Made by a program: the position numbers and the translations under genes | NCBI GenBank assembly: GCA_905370385.1 | Contig: CAJPKN010000013.1 | Span: 1-25,445, forward strand | Length of the DNA stretch: 25,445 nucleotides | Origin: Stomatobaculum longum | Lineage (GTDB): Bacteria > Bacillota > Clostridia > Lachnospirales > Lachnospiraceae | Reading direction: 5' to 3' | The notes under the pieces: generated by a model | Databases searched by the model: none | Seen by the model: only the letters and a program-made list of their open reading frames with translations | Told to the model about the DNA's origin: nothing | Shown: piece by piece, positions 1 through 6,956 of the stretch | How positions within the stretch are numbered: position 1 is the stretch's first letter | Layout of the letters: each line of letters begins with the position of its first letter

Positions 1-1
1 G

Positions 2-3000
2 AGCTTCCCGGCCATGGATGCGGCGGCCAAGACCTTCTACGCGAAGTGGAGCGCACCGCTTTCCTATACGGTGCAGTATACGCTGAATGACGGCACGCCT
101 GCGGGTCACCCGGCGACCAACCCGAACACGGTCACAAGCTATACCGTGCTCGATTCGAATGTCACGTTGGCACCTGCGACGCGGACCGGCTATGACTTTG
201 AGGGCTGGTACGATAACCCGGGCTTTACGGGCACGCCGATTACGGGATTCCCGACGAACGATGCGGCCGATAAGCACTACTATGCAAAGTGGAGCGCTGC
301 AAAGAGCTATACGGTGCAGTGGAATCTGAACGATAACACCCCTGTGGGTCACCCGGCAAACAATCCGAACACAGTCGCAAGCTACACCGTTGAGGACGCG
401 GATATCACCGTGCATCCGGCAACGCGGACCGGCTATACCTTTGAAGGCTGGTATGACAATCCGGGCTTTACGGGGACGCCGGTCACAAGCCTGCACACCA
501 TGGACGCAGAGAATAAGAACTACTACGCGAAGTGGAGTGCTGCGCCGAACAGCTACCCGATTCACTACGTGTTGAATGACGGCACGCCCGCGGGACACCC
601 GGCGACCAATCCGGCAGCGAACCTCACAAGCTACACGGTGCTCACAAACGGCAGCGGTAATATTAACCTCTTGCCGGCGCTCAGGAACGGCTATACCTTT
701 GAGGGCTGGTACGACAACGCTGCCTTCTCCGGTGCGCCGATCACAAGTTTCCCGGCCATGGACGCGGCGGCCAAGACCTTCTATGCAAAGTGGAGTGCGC
801 CCAATAACTATGCGGTCGCATATACCCTGAATGACGGCATACCCGCGGGACATCCTGCGACCAATCCGAACACGGTGACAAGCTATACCGTGCACGACCC
901 GAACGTTACCCTGGCTCCGGCAACACGGACCGGCTATGACTTCGAGGGCTGGTACGACAACGCTGCATTCAGCGGCACGCCGATTACGGGCTTCCCGGTC
1001 AGCGATGCGGTCAATAAGCACTTCTATGCAAAGTGGAGTGCGCCGAAGAACTACACGGTGAACTGGAACTTGAATGACAGTAGCCCGGCAGGACACCCGG
1101 CAAACAATCCGAACACGGTCACAAGCTATACCGTTACGGATGCGGACGTGGCGATTCAGCCGGCAGCGCGGACAGGCTATGACTTCCTCGGCTGGTACGA
1201 CAATGCTGCGTTTACGGGATCCCCGGTCACGAACCTTCACACCATGGATGCCGAGAATAAGCAGTACTATGCAAAGTGGAGTCCGGCAAAGAGCTTTGCG
1301 GTGCAGTGGAACCTGAACGACGGTACTCCGGCGGGACATCCGGCAAACAATCCGAACACGGTCGCAACTTACACCGTTGAGGATGCGGATGTCGCGATTC
1401 AGCCGGCAACGCGGACAGGCTTTAACTTCCTTGGCTGGTACGATAACCCCGCATTTACCGGAACAGCGGTCACAACGCTGCACACCATGGATGCCGAGAA
1501 TAAACAGTATTATGCAAAGTGGGACAGCACGCCGATTTCCTACCCGATCGGCTATCAGCTGAACGACGGCACACCGGCGGGGCACCCGGCAAACAATCCG
1601 GCTGCCAACCCGACGAGCTACGACGTGCTTACAAACGGCGGCGGCAACATCAACCTCCTTCCCCCGAGTAGAAACGGCTATACCTTTGACGGTTGGTATG
1701 ACAATCCCGCGTTCAGCGGAACGGCCATCACTTCGTTCTCGGCCACGGATGCGAGCCCGAAGCAGTTTTATGCAAAGTGGAGCGCACCGCTAAGCTTTAC
1801 AGTGAACTATGATCTAAATGACAGCACACCGGCAGGTCATCCGGCAAGCAATCCGAACACAGTGACAAGCTATACGGTATTGGATCCGAATGTCACCTTG
1901 GCTCCGGCGACACGCACCGGCTACGACTTTGAGGGCTGGTACGATAACCCGGCATTCACCGGGCCTCCGGTCACAGGCTTCCGGACCGGCGATGCGTCGA
2001 ATAAGCAGTTTTATGCAAAGTGGAGTGCGCCGAAGACTTACACGGTGAACTGGAACTTGGACGACGGCACACCGGCGGGACACCCGGCAACGAATCCGAA
2101 CACGGTCGCAACATATACCGTGCTGGATGCGGATATTGCAATCAATCCCGCAACGCGAACTGGTTATGACTTTGAGGGCTGGTATGATAACGCAGCATTC
2201 ACCGGTACCCCGGTCACGAGCTTACACACCATGGACGCAGAGAATAAACAGTACTATGCTAAGTGGAGTGCGCCGAAGACTTATACGGTGAACTGGGATC
2301 TGAACGATGCTACCCCGGCGGGGAATCCGGCAAATAATCCGAATACAGTCACCGGCTATACGGTACTCGATCCGGACTTTGCGCTTGCGCCGGCAACGCG
2401 TGCGGGCTACACCTTCCTCGGCTGGTATGATAACCCCGGCCTTTCGGGAACACCGGTCACAACGCTGCACAGCATGGATGCGACAAATCGTCACTTCTAT
2501 GCACGTTGGAGCAGCCCGAACAGTTATCAGATTTACTACCACGCAAACGACACAGCAGCAAATCCGGCGACGAACCCGAACACAGTGACATCTTACACCG
2601 TCCTTAGTTCCGACTTTACGCTCGCAGCGCCGACCCGTCCCGGTTACACTTTTGAGGGCTGGTTTGACGATGCGGCACTCACACATCCCGTGACGGAACT
2701 TCGAGTTCGGGATCTCGAGGACAAACACTTCTACATGAAGTGGAGTCAGCCGAGTGTCTATCCGATCAGCTATGTGTTGAACGACAGACCCGCAAGTCCG
2801 GCAAGCACCGTGGGACCGACGAGCTACACCGTCGAGGATGCGGATTTTGCACTTACGGTTCCGACAAGAAACGGAGCGACTTTCCTCGGCTGGTATGACA
2901 ATGCCGCCTTCACGGGCGCGCCGATTACGACTCTGCATACACATGACGCAGAGCCGAAGACCTACTATGCAAAGTGGTCGCTCACTTCGTACAGCATGAG

Positions 3001-4168
3001 CTATGATCTCAATCCGGGCGGCGGCATCGGTACGCCGACTTCCCCGGCAGGCAATGTCCCGAACTTTACGGTAGAGGATGAGATCAACTTAGATCCGCCG
3101 GTACGCCGCGGTTATACCGGTACCTGGCTCGTAAACGGCCAGCCGGTCACGCGCATTCCGGAAGGAACCACGGGTAACCTGACGCTTACTGCGGGATGGA
3201 CGGTTAACCACTACGGCATACGCTTCGAGCTCGGAGAGACCGGCAACAGTCCGATTCAGGGCCTTTCGAACCTTCCGACCTCCTATACCATCGAGGATGC
3301 GGCTATTACGCTGCCGACGCCGTCCCGAGCGGGCTACACCTTTGTCCGCTGGGAGAAGAGCTCGGCTCCGGGCGTAGCGGACAACGGAATTCCGGCGGAG
3401 AGCGACGGCGATGTGACGTTCCGAGCGGTTTGGGAGCCGATTCGCTATCGTATCATCTATGACACGGCGGGCGGCATCAACAACGCGGAGAACCCGAGCA
3501 GTTTTACCATCGAGGATGAGATTTCCCTCCTCGGCACGGTGAAAGACGGCGTTCGATTCTGGACTTGGCAACAGGTCGGCGGCAAGTTCATCAACAAGAT
3601 TCCGGCCGGAACCACGCGGGATATCATGCTGGTGGCGCTCTACCAGAAAGACCAGGATACCGATAACATCGGCGGTTCCGGCGGCGGTTCCGGTGGTGGT
3701 TCCGGTGGCGGTTCCGGTGGCGGCTCCGGCAGGGGCGTCTCCGGCGGACGCGGCACTGTCGGCGGCAACAACGGCAGCGGTAACGGCAACAACGGCAGCG
3801 GTAACGGCAATAACGGCAGCGGTAACAGCAACAACGGCACCGGTCTCAACAACGGAGCGCAGCTCGCATCGCAGACGGGCAGAATTTCCTCCACCGCAGA
3901 CGGTGCGGATACATCCGGTACGGCAATGCAGTCTTCTCAGGCGACAGAGCCGAACCGGCAGAACAATGCTGCGACAAGCAGTGCAACGAATCGCGCAACG
4001 AGCCGCACGGGAAGCAAAATGCGTTCCGCGCAGGGAGAAAGCGACCGTTCCAAGGCGCGTCGCCTCCCGAAGACCGGTGAGGCAGCTGCTGCGGACGGTT
4101 TGCGAGGCGCGGCACTCGGACTCCTGCTCGCAGGCTTTGCGGTCCGGAGAAAGAGAGAAGAGCAGTAA
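2..4168 (+). CDS. InlB B-repeat surface protein with LPKTG anchor, 5' partial
   Basis: This is the C-terminal part of a very large surface protein. The reading frame is open from base 2, and the residues before the first ATG (base 14) already match the end of a repeat, so the true start lies upstream of the window. About 15 modules of 70-85 residues run from base 62 to 3652. Each has a Y-x-V/I-x-Y/W-x-L-N-D strand, a TRTGYxFEGWYDN core and a YAKWS end, which is the InlB B-repeat (Listeria-Bacteroides, Flg_new) family. A GGS-rich then NNGSG-rich linker follows (3671-3855), then a Ser/Thr/Ala-rich stretch, LPKTG at 4064-4078, a hydrophobic segment and a basic RRKR tail: a complete sortase sorting signal. 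Such proteins are typically covalently wall-anchored and adhesive; the ligand cannot be read from sequence. No signal peptide is visible because the N-terminus is missing. Confidence 0.93.
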   Translation, partial: SFPAMDAAAKTFYAKWSAPLSYTVQYTLNDGTPAGHPATNPNTVTSYTVLDSNVTLAPATRTGYDFEGWYDNPGFTGTPITGFPTNDAADKHYYAKWSAAKSYTVQWNLNDNTPVGHPANNPNTVASYTVEDADITVHPATRTGYTFEGWYDNPGFTGTPVTSLHTMDAENKNYYAKWSAAPNSYPIHYVLNDGTPAGHPATNPAANLTSYTVLTNGSGNINLLPALRNGYTFEGWYDNAAFSGAPITSFPAMDAAAKTFYAKWSAPNNYAVAYTLNDGIPAGHPATNPNTVTSYTVHDPNVTLAPATRTGYDFEGWYDNAAFSGTPITGFPVSDAVNKHFYAKWSAPKNYTVNWNLNDSSPAGHPANNPNTVTSYTVTDADVAIQPAARTGYDFLGWYDNAAFTGSPVTNLHTMDAENKQYYAKWSPAKSFAVQWNLNDGTPAGHPANNPNTVATYTVEDADVAIQPATRTGFNFLGWYDNPAFTGTAVTTLHTMDAENKQYYAKWDSTPISYPIGYQLNDGTPAGHPANNPAANPTSYDVLTNGGGNINLLPPSRNGYTFDGWYDNPAFSGTAITSFSATDASPKQFYAKWSAPLSFTVNYDLNDSTPAGHPASNPNTVTSYTVLDPNVTLAPATRTGYDFEGWYDNPAFTGPPVTGFRTGDASNKQFYAKWSAPKTYTVNWNLDDGTPAGHPATNPNTVATYTVLDADIAINPATRTGYDFEGWYDNAAFTGTPVTSLHTMDAENKQYYAKWSAPKTYTVNWDLNDATPAGNPANNPNTVTGYTVLDPDFALAPATRAGYTFLGWYDNPGLSGTPVTTLHSMDATNRHFYARWSSPNSYQIYYHANDTAANPATNPNTVTSYTVLSSDFTLAAPTRPGYTFEGWFDDAALTHPVTELRVRDLEDKHFYMKWSQPSVYPISYVLNDRPASPASTVGPTSYTVEDADFALTVPTRNGATFLGWYDNAAFTGAPITTLHTHDAEPKTYYAKWSLTSYSMSYDLNPGGGIGTPTSPAGNVPNFTVEDEINLDPPVRRGYTGTWLVNGQPVTRIPEGTTGNLTLTAGWTVNHYGIRFELGETGNSPIQGLSNLPTSYTIEDAAITLPTPSRAGYTFVRWEKSSAPGVADNGIPAESDGDVTFRAVWEPIRYRIIYDTAGGINNAENPSSFTIEDEISLLGTVKDGVRFWTWQQVGGKFINKIPAGTTRDIMLVALYQKDQDTDNIGGSGGGSGGGSGGGSGGGSGRGVSGGRGTVGGNNGSGNGNNGSGNGNNGSGNSNNGTGLNNGAQLASQTGRISSTADGADTSGTAMQSSQATEPNRQNNAATSSATNRATSRTGSKMRSAQGESDRSKARRLPKTGEAAAADGLRGAALGLLLAGFAVRRKREEQ
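62..3652 (+). repeat. Tandem array of 15 InlB-type modules in a nested C-A-B order
   Basis: Module starts read from the translation are 62, 305, 551, 806, 1049, 1292, 1538, 1793, 2036, 2279, 2522, 2756, 2987, 3209 and 3443. Most are 81-82 codons. Type C modules (551 and 1538) are 85 codons, with an NPAAN insertion and an LTNGxGNINLLP segment. Type A modules (62, 806, 1793) carry NVTLAPATRTGYDFEGW. Type B modules (305, 1049, 1292, 2036) carry LHTMDAENK; 2279 is B-like. The order is C-end, A, B, C, A, B, B, C, A, B, B-like, followed by five diverged modules. This suggests that multi-module blocks, not only single units, were duplicated. Confidence 0.9.
3671..3855 (+). repeat. Low-complexity Gly-Ser and Gly-Asn coding repeats
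   Basis: Bases 3671-3730 consist of a 12-base unit coding GGSG, repeated about five times with synonymous changes. Bases 3764-3855 consist of an 18-base unit coding approximately GNNGSGN, repeated about four times. They form the flexible linker between the repeat array and the wall-spanning region. The unit lengths are multiples of three, so gain or loss of units would change linker length without breaking the frame. Confidence 0.85.
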
Positions 4169-4174
4169 GACAGA

Positions 4175-4205
4175 AGGGGCTGTGCGGCGGCACAGCTCCT
4201 TTTGC
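4175..4205 (+). terminator. Rho-independent terminator after the surface protein
   Basis: An 11-base stem (4175-4185 with 4190-4200, one G-T pair) with a GGCG loop is followed by a short T run, seven bases after the stop codon. It should end the surface protein transcript before the infC promoter. Confidence 0.85.
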
Positions 4206-4312
4206 GTTGTTCGCATTTTTGGTATATACTGTCGAAGGAATGCAACTCCGGCCTCCGGCTTTCGATGCAAAACGAATGCGTGATGAAAGCGCAGCTTTCA
4301 TTGCAAAAAGTG

Positions 4313-4341
4313 TTGACAGAGTTCGGAAGTATCGCTATACT
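4313..4341 (+). promoter_or_regulatory. Sigma-A type promoter of infC-rpmI-rplT
   Basis: A consensus TTGACA at 4313-4318 and TATACT at 4336-4341 are separated by exactly 17 bases. Transcription would start near 4348, giving a leader of about 170 bases before infC. A weaker upstream candidate (TTGCGT at 4202, TATACT at 4225, 17-base spacer) is possible but poor at -35. Confidence 0.88.
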
Positions 4342-4347
4342 ATCAAC

Positions 4348-4480
4348 GTTGTACTTATCAAGAAAGCAGGCTTGCCTCACCTTGGCACATATCTGTGACC
4401 CGGGTTCATAAAGTGGATTCATCTTTTCTTTTGATGACCTTTACTTTAGACATGGCAGGAACTGCTGCCATGTCTTTTTT
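4348..4480 (+). promoter_or_regulatory. infC operon leader with internal terminator (probable L20-type attenuator)
   Basis: The leader ends in a strong intrinsic terminator: an 11-base perfect stem (4448-4458 with 4465-4475), a six-base loop and a T tract at 4475-4480, all upstream of the infC ribosome binding site. In Bacillus the same operon is controlled by ribosomal protein L20 binding its leader and promoting termination, so the position and gene order support an equivalent attenuator. The L20-binding fold itself I could not confirm by eye. Bases 4462-4468 (CTGCTGC) could also pair with GCAGCAG at 4484-4490, an alternative to the terminator stem. Confidence 0.75.
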
Positions 4481-4520
4481 ATTGCAGCAGCAGCTGCAGC
4501 ATAAATGGAGGTGTTCAGCT

Positions 4521-5030
4521 ATCAGCGAGTCATTGGTTAACGGACAGGTACGTTTCCGTGAGGTTCGTCTCATCGGGACAGACGGAGAGCAGCTTGGAAT
4601 TATGTCCTCGCAGGACGCTCAGAAAATTGCGGATGAAGCAGAACTGGATTTGGTCTGCATCTCCCCGATGGCAAAGCCGCCTGTCTGCAAGATCATCGAT
4701 TACGGGAAGTATCGCTATGAGATGATACGGAGAGACAAGGAAGCCAAGAAGAAGCAAAAGATTGTTGAATTGAAGGAAGTGCGTTTGTCCCCCAATATCG
4801 ACACGAATGATCTGGCCACAAAAACCAATGCTGCCAGAAAGTTTCTGGAGAAGGGCAACAAAGTAAAAGTAACGCTGCGCTTCCGCGGAAGAGAGATGTC
4901 GCACATGAGCCAGTCGAGATATATTCTGGATGATTTTGCGAAGTCCCTCGCTGATATCGCCGTGATCGACAAGCCTTCGAAGGTTGAAGGCCGAACGTTG
5001 GTCATGTTTATGAGCGCAAAGAAGAACTAA
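4521..5030 (+). CDS. infC: Translation initiation factor IF-3, apparent AUC start
   Basis: IF-3 binds the 30S subunit, discriminates initiator tRNA and start codons, and prevents premature subunit joining. The protein shows the family start ([18 protein letters not shown]), the GEQLG motif, the linker [16 protein letters not shown] and the C-terminal RFRGREMSH. Translation from ATC at 4521 gives 169 residues, the usual family length. The ATC lies nine bases after a good GGAGG at 4507-4511. The only ATG or GTG codons further upstream in frame (4395, 4434, 4452, 4470) lie in the leader, at or before the terminator hairpin, and lack a ribosome binding site; the next TTG (4533) is too far away. 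Rare AUU-type starts in infC are known to mediate IF-3 self-regulation in Escherichia coli; the same logic is inferred here. First gene of infC-rpmI-rplT. Confidence 0.93.
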   Translation: MSESLVNGQVRFREVRLIGTDGEQLGIMSSQDAQKIADEAELDLVCISPMAKPPVCKIIDYGKYRYEMIRRDKEAKKKQKIVELKEVRLSPNIDTNDLATKTNAARKFLEKGNKVKVTLRFRGREMSHMSQSRYILDDFAKSLADIAVIDKPSKVEGRTLVMFMSAKKN

Positions 5031-5043
5031 GGAGGAAAGTATC

Positions 5044-5241
5044 ATGCCGAAGGTAAAGACAAGCAGAGCAGCAGCAAAGCGTTTTAAAGTTTCCGGTAGC
5101 GGAAAGCTGATTCGGAACAAGGCGTACAAGTCTCACATCTTGACGAAGAAGTCCACGAAGCGCAAGAGAAATCTGAGAAAAGACATCGTGACCGACAGCA
5201 CGAACTCGAAGGTCATGAAGAAGATCCTGCCGTATTTATAA
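5044..5241 (+). CDS. rpmI: 50S ribosomal protein L35
   Basis: A 65-residue, very basic protein of the large ribosomal subunit. It begins [15 protein letters not shown], has the conserved [19 protein letters not shown] core and ends KKILPYL, matching L35 over its full usual length. It starts with ATG after AGGAGGAAAGTATC, 13 bases after the infC stop, and is followed 31 bases later by rplT, the standard infC-rpmI-rplT order. Expression should follow the leader attenuator upstream of infC. Confidence 0.97.
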   Translation: MPKVKTSRAAAKRFKVSGSGKLIRNKAYKSHILTKKSTKRKRNLRKDIVTDSTNSKVMKKILPYL

Positions 5242-5272
5242 TCGGACTTGACGTGAAGAAGGAGGAAGCAAG

Positions 5273-5629
5273 ATGGCAAGAGTGAAAGGCGCGATGCACG
5301 CAAAGGCAAAGCACAACAGAATTTTAAAGCTCGCTAAGGGCTATAGAGGCGCACGTTCCAAGCAGTACAGAATTGCTAAGCAGACTGTCATGAGAGCGCT
5401 GAGCACGGCGTACGAGGGCAGAAAGCAGAGAAAGAGACAGTTCCGTCAGCTCTGGATTGCAAGAATCAACGCGGCTTGCAGAATGAACGAGATTTCCTAC
5501 TCGAAGTTCATGTTCGGTCTGAAGAAGGCTGAGATTGTCCTGAACCGTAAGGTTCTCGCCGAGCTTGCAATCAACGACGCAGAGGGTTTTGCAAAGCTCG
5601 TTGAGACCGCAAAGAAGGCTATCGCATAA
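5273..5629 (+). CDS. rplT: 50S ribosomal protein L20
   Basis: A 118-residue large-subunit protein needed for early 50S assembly. It carries the characteristic [19 protein letters not shown] start, the [13 protein letters not shown] segment, and the [19 protein letters not shown] block (here [18 protein letters not shown]), full length for the family. ATG follows AAGGAGGAAGCAAG. It closes the operon. In Bacillus L20 is also the repressor that acts on the leader of its own operon, so it is the probable effector of the attenuator at 4448-4480. A strong terminator follows. Confidence 0.97.
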   Translation: MARVKGAMHAKAKHNRILKLAKGYRGARSKQYRIAKQTVMRALSTAYEGRKQRKRQFRQLWIARINAACRMNEISYSKFMFGLKKAEIVLNRKVLAELAINDAEGFAKLVETAKKAIA

Positions 5630-5648
5630 TTTACAGGCATTTGAATAT

Positions 5649-5695
5649 AACAGACTTTTGCCTCCGGCAACGGAGCGGCAGAGGTCTGTTTTTTT
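5649..5695 (+). terminator. Strong terminator of the infC-rpmI-rplT operon
   Basis: A 14-base stem (5649-5662 with 5677-5690, including two G-T pairs) encloses an inner TCCG-GCAA-CGGA hairpin and ends in a run of seven T. It lies about 20 bases after the rplT stop. Confidence 0.92.
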
Positions 5696-5701
5696 GTCCG
5701 C

Positions 5702-5733
5702 GGTAAGTGGAAGTGCCGGTTGCGCTTCTTACC
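5702..5733. promoter_or_regulatory. Imperfect inverted repeat upstream of the LytTR gene
   Basis: GGTAAG at 5702-5707 and CTTACC at 5728-5733 form the arms, with partial pairing continuing inward (GGAAG and CTTC). It lies about 30 bases upstream of the candidate -35 element. It might be an operator or only a chance hairpin. Confidence 0.3.
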
Positions 5734-5763
5734 CTGCGGAAAGCGCCTCTTGGCCGAAAAACC

Positions 5764-5792
5764 GGGACAGGAATGCACGCGTTCGCTATACT
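5764..5792 (+). promoter_or_regulatory. Candidate promoter of the LytTR-DUF3021 operon
   Basis: TATACT at 5787-5792 with GGGACA (four of six consensus bases) at 5764-5769, spacer 17. The poor -35 would fit a promoter that needs an activator, which is inference. Confidence 0.55.
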
Positions 5793-5821
5793 TGGGATAC
5801 AGAGAAAGGAGGGAAGAACCG

Positions 5822-6259
5822 ATGAAGGTCGAAATCAAATTACAGCCGGAGTTGAATGTCCCCTTTGCTGTGATTCACACGGGCAAAGTCACAGCCGAAG
5901 TACAACGTGTCGCGGCGCTGCTATCCGAGGAGAGAGCCTCACTGATCTCCGCGGGTGAAGACGAAAAAATTGTGATGCTCCATCCGGAAGAAATTTATCT
6001 GGTTCGCGTGGAGGCGGAGAAAGCGGTCATTTACGGTGAAAAAAGACAGTTCCGAAGCGGCAAACGGCTCTATGAATTGGAGGCCCTGCTCGGTCCGGAT
6101 TTCATGCGCATCTCAAAGAGCACCATCATCAATCTGCAGTTGCTCGATTACGTCGCACCGAGCCTCGGCGGCGTCATGGTTCTGGTTATGAAAAACGGGC
6201 AGCGGGATTATATTTCGAGAAAATATTTGCCCGCATTTAAACGCTATTTGGGGATATAA
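5822..6259 (+). CDS. LytTR-domain DNA-binding transcriptional regulator
   Basis: A 145-residue protein. Residues from about 47 to the end form a LytTR domain (HPEEIYLVRVE, then DFMRISKSTIINL, then the closing SRKYLPAFKRYLG). LytTR domains bind direct repeats near promoters. There is no receiver domain; the first 45 residues are a short unassigned segment, so it is not a classical two-component response regulator. The start is ATG at 5822, which follows AAAGGAGGGAAGAACCG; the frame is open further upstream but without a ribosome binding site. The next gene begins 17 bases after its stop and encodes a four-helix membrane protein. LytTR plus small membrane protein pairs are known regulatory units in Firmicutes, with the membrane protein restraining the regulator (HdrRM and BrsRM of Streptococcus mutans are examples of the type). 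Targets are unknown. Confidence 0.88.
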   Translation: MKVEIKLQPELNVPFAVIHTGKVTAEVQRVAALLSEERASLISAGEDEKIVMLHPEEIYLVRVEAEKAVIYGEKRQFRSGKRLYELEALLGPDFMRISKSTIINLQLLDYVAPSLGGVMVLVMKNGQRDYISRKYLPAFKRYLGI

Positions 6260-6276
6260 AGGAGGAGGTCGGTTCC

Positions 6277-6723
6277 ATGAAAGAACAGAAGCATACGTTA
6301 TTTTCATCCGCTCTGTACGGTATCGGTTTTGCGGCAATTATGTTTGTGCTGACCGGAGTCATTTTTGATTGTATCAACGGCGGAACAACGGCTCTGTATC
6401 ACTACGGTTTTACCAAGATGGCATTGGGCACACTGGTGGTAGGACTCGGTTTCGGCTTGCCGGCGCTTGTCTATGAGAGAGAGCAACTGTCTCTTCCCGT
6501 ACAAATTATGATTCATATGGGAATCGGGTGTATTGTCTTGTTGCTTACCTCATGGGTTGTGGGCTGGATTCCACGCGAGCAGGGCTTCCTTGGGATTGCC
6601 AAGATAGCCGCAGAACAACTTTTGATTGCCTTTGGCATTTGGTTCGGTTTTTACCTCAAGCAAAAAAAATTGGCACAGAAAATGAACCAAAAACTGAGTG
6701 AGCTGGAACATAAGACAAAGTGA
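6277..6723 (+). CDS. DUF3021-like four-helix membrane protein
   Basis: A 148-residue protein with four predicted membrane segments (roughly residues 8-32, 46-66, 72-96 and 103-127), short loops, and a charged C-terminal tail, KQKKLAQKMNQKLSELEHK, that could form a short helix or coiled coil in the cytoplasm. Size, topology and pairing with a LytTR gene match the DUF3021 family, though I assign this by pattern and not by a search. It begins with ATG after AAGGAGGAGGTCGGTTCC, 17 bases after the LytTR gene, so the two are surely co-transcribed. Inferred role: membrane sensor or inhibitor of the LytTR partner. No terminator is visible before the tRNA gene. Confidence 0.75.
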   Translation: MKEQKHTLFSSALYGIGFAAIMFVLTGVIFDCINGGTTALYHYGFTKMALGTLVVGLGFGLPALVYEREQLSLPVQIMIHMGIGCIVLLLTSWVVGWIPREQGFLGIAKIAAEQLLIAFGIWFGFYLKQKKLAQKMNQKLSELEHKTK

Positions 6724-6745
6724 GTGAAAAAAGGTAAAAAAACAA

Positions 6746-6774
6746 TTGACAGCATTCCGCCTCTCTGGTAGAAT
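6746..6774 (+). promoter_or_regulatory. Promoter of tRNA-Leu
   Basis: Perfect TTGACA at 6746-6751 and TAGAAT at 6769-6774, spacer 17. It ends 11 bases before the mature tRNA 5' end. Confidence 0.88.
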
Positions 6775-6785
6775 TCTCTTTGTTC

Positions 6786-6869
6786 GCAGAGATGGCGGAA
6801 TTGGCAGACGCGCACGGTTCAGGTCCGTGTGACAGCAATGTCATGAGGGTTCAAGTCCCTTTCTCTGCA
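6786..6869 (+). tRNA. tRNA-Leu (anticodon CAG)
   Basis: An 84-base class II tRNA. The acceptor arms are GCAGAGA (6786-6792) and TCTCTGC (6862-6868) with discriminator A6869. The D arm contains TGGCGGAATTGGCAGACGC. The anticodon stem CACGG/CCGTG encloses loop TTCAGGT with CAG at 6820-6822, reading CUG codons. A long variable arm (about GTGACAGCAATGTCAT) and a T loop with GGTTCAAGTCC complete the leucine pattern. CCA is not encoded and must be added after processing. Confidence 0.96.
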
Positions 6870-6873
6870 CGTG

Positions 6874-6901
6874 AAAAGCACCGGGCACACCGGTGCTTTT
6901 T
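6874..6901 (+). terminator. Terminator of tRNA-Leu
   Basis: An 11-base perfect stem (6874-6884 with 6890-6900), a five-base loop and a T run, starting four bases after the tRNA. Confidence 0.9.
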
Positions 6902-6956
6902 CTGATAGAATAAACTTGAATAAAACCGTCGCTTGTTCCGGAAAGGAGGCAGCGCT

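Noticed and set aside
62..2521. Regularly spaced repeats considered as a CRISPR or other non-coding array
   Set aside because: The period of about 243 bases is whole codons and the repeats translate to InlB-type modules in one uninterrupted frame.
2222..2944. 240-codon open frame on the minus strand within the repeat array
   Set aside because: It is antisense to a clear coding repeat; the composition reflects the complement of the repeated motifs and it has no family resemblance or ribosome binding site.
3640..3894. Proline-rich minus-strand frame
   Set aside because: It is the complement of the Gly-Ser/Asn codon repeats, not a gene.
3089..4270. 393-codon minus-strand open frame over the surface protein end and its terminator
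   Set aside because: Antisense shadow of high-GC coding sequence; it crosses the terminator and its residues are low complexity.
4395..4520. N-terminal extension of infC from GTG 4395 or ATG 4434
   Set aside because: It would be translated through the leader terminator, has no ribosome binding site, and adds residues absent from IF-3.
6724..6785. Search for a terminator between the DUF3021-like gene and tRNA-Leu
   Set aside because: There is only an A-rich stretch and the tRNA promoter; no stem was found.
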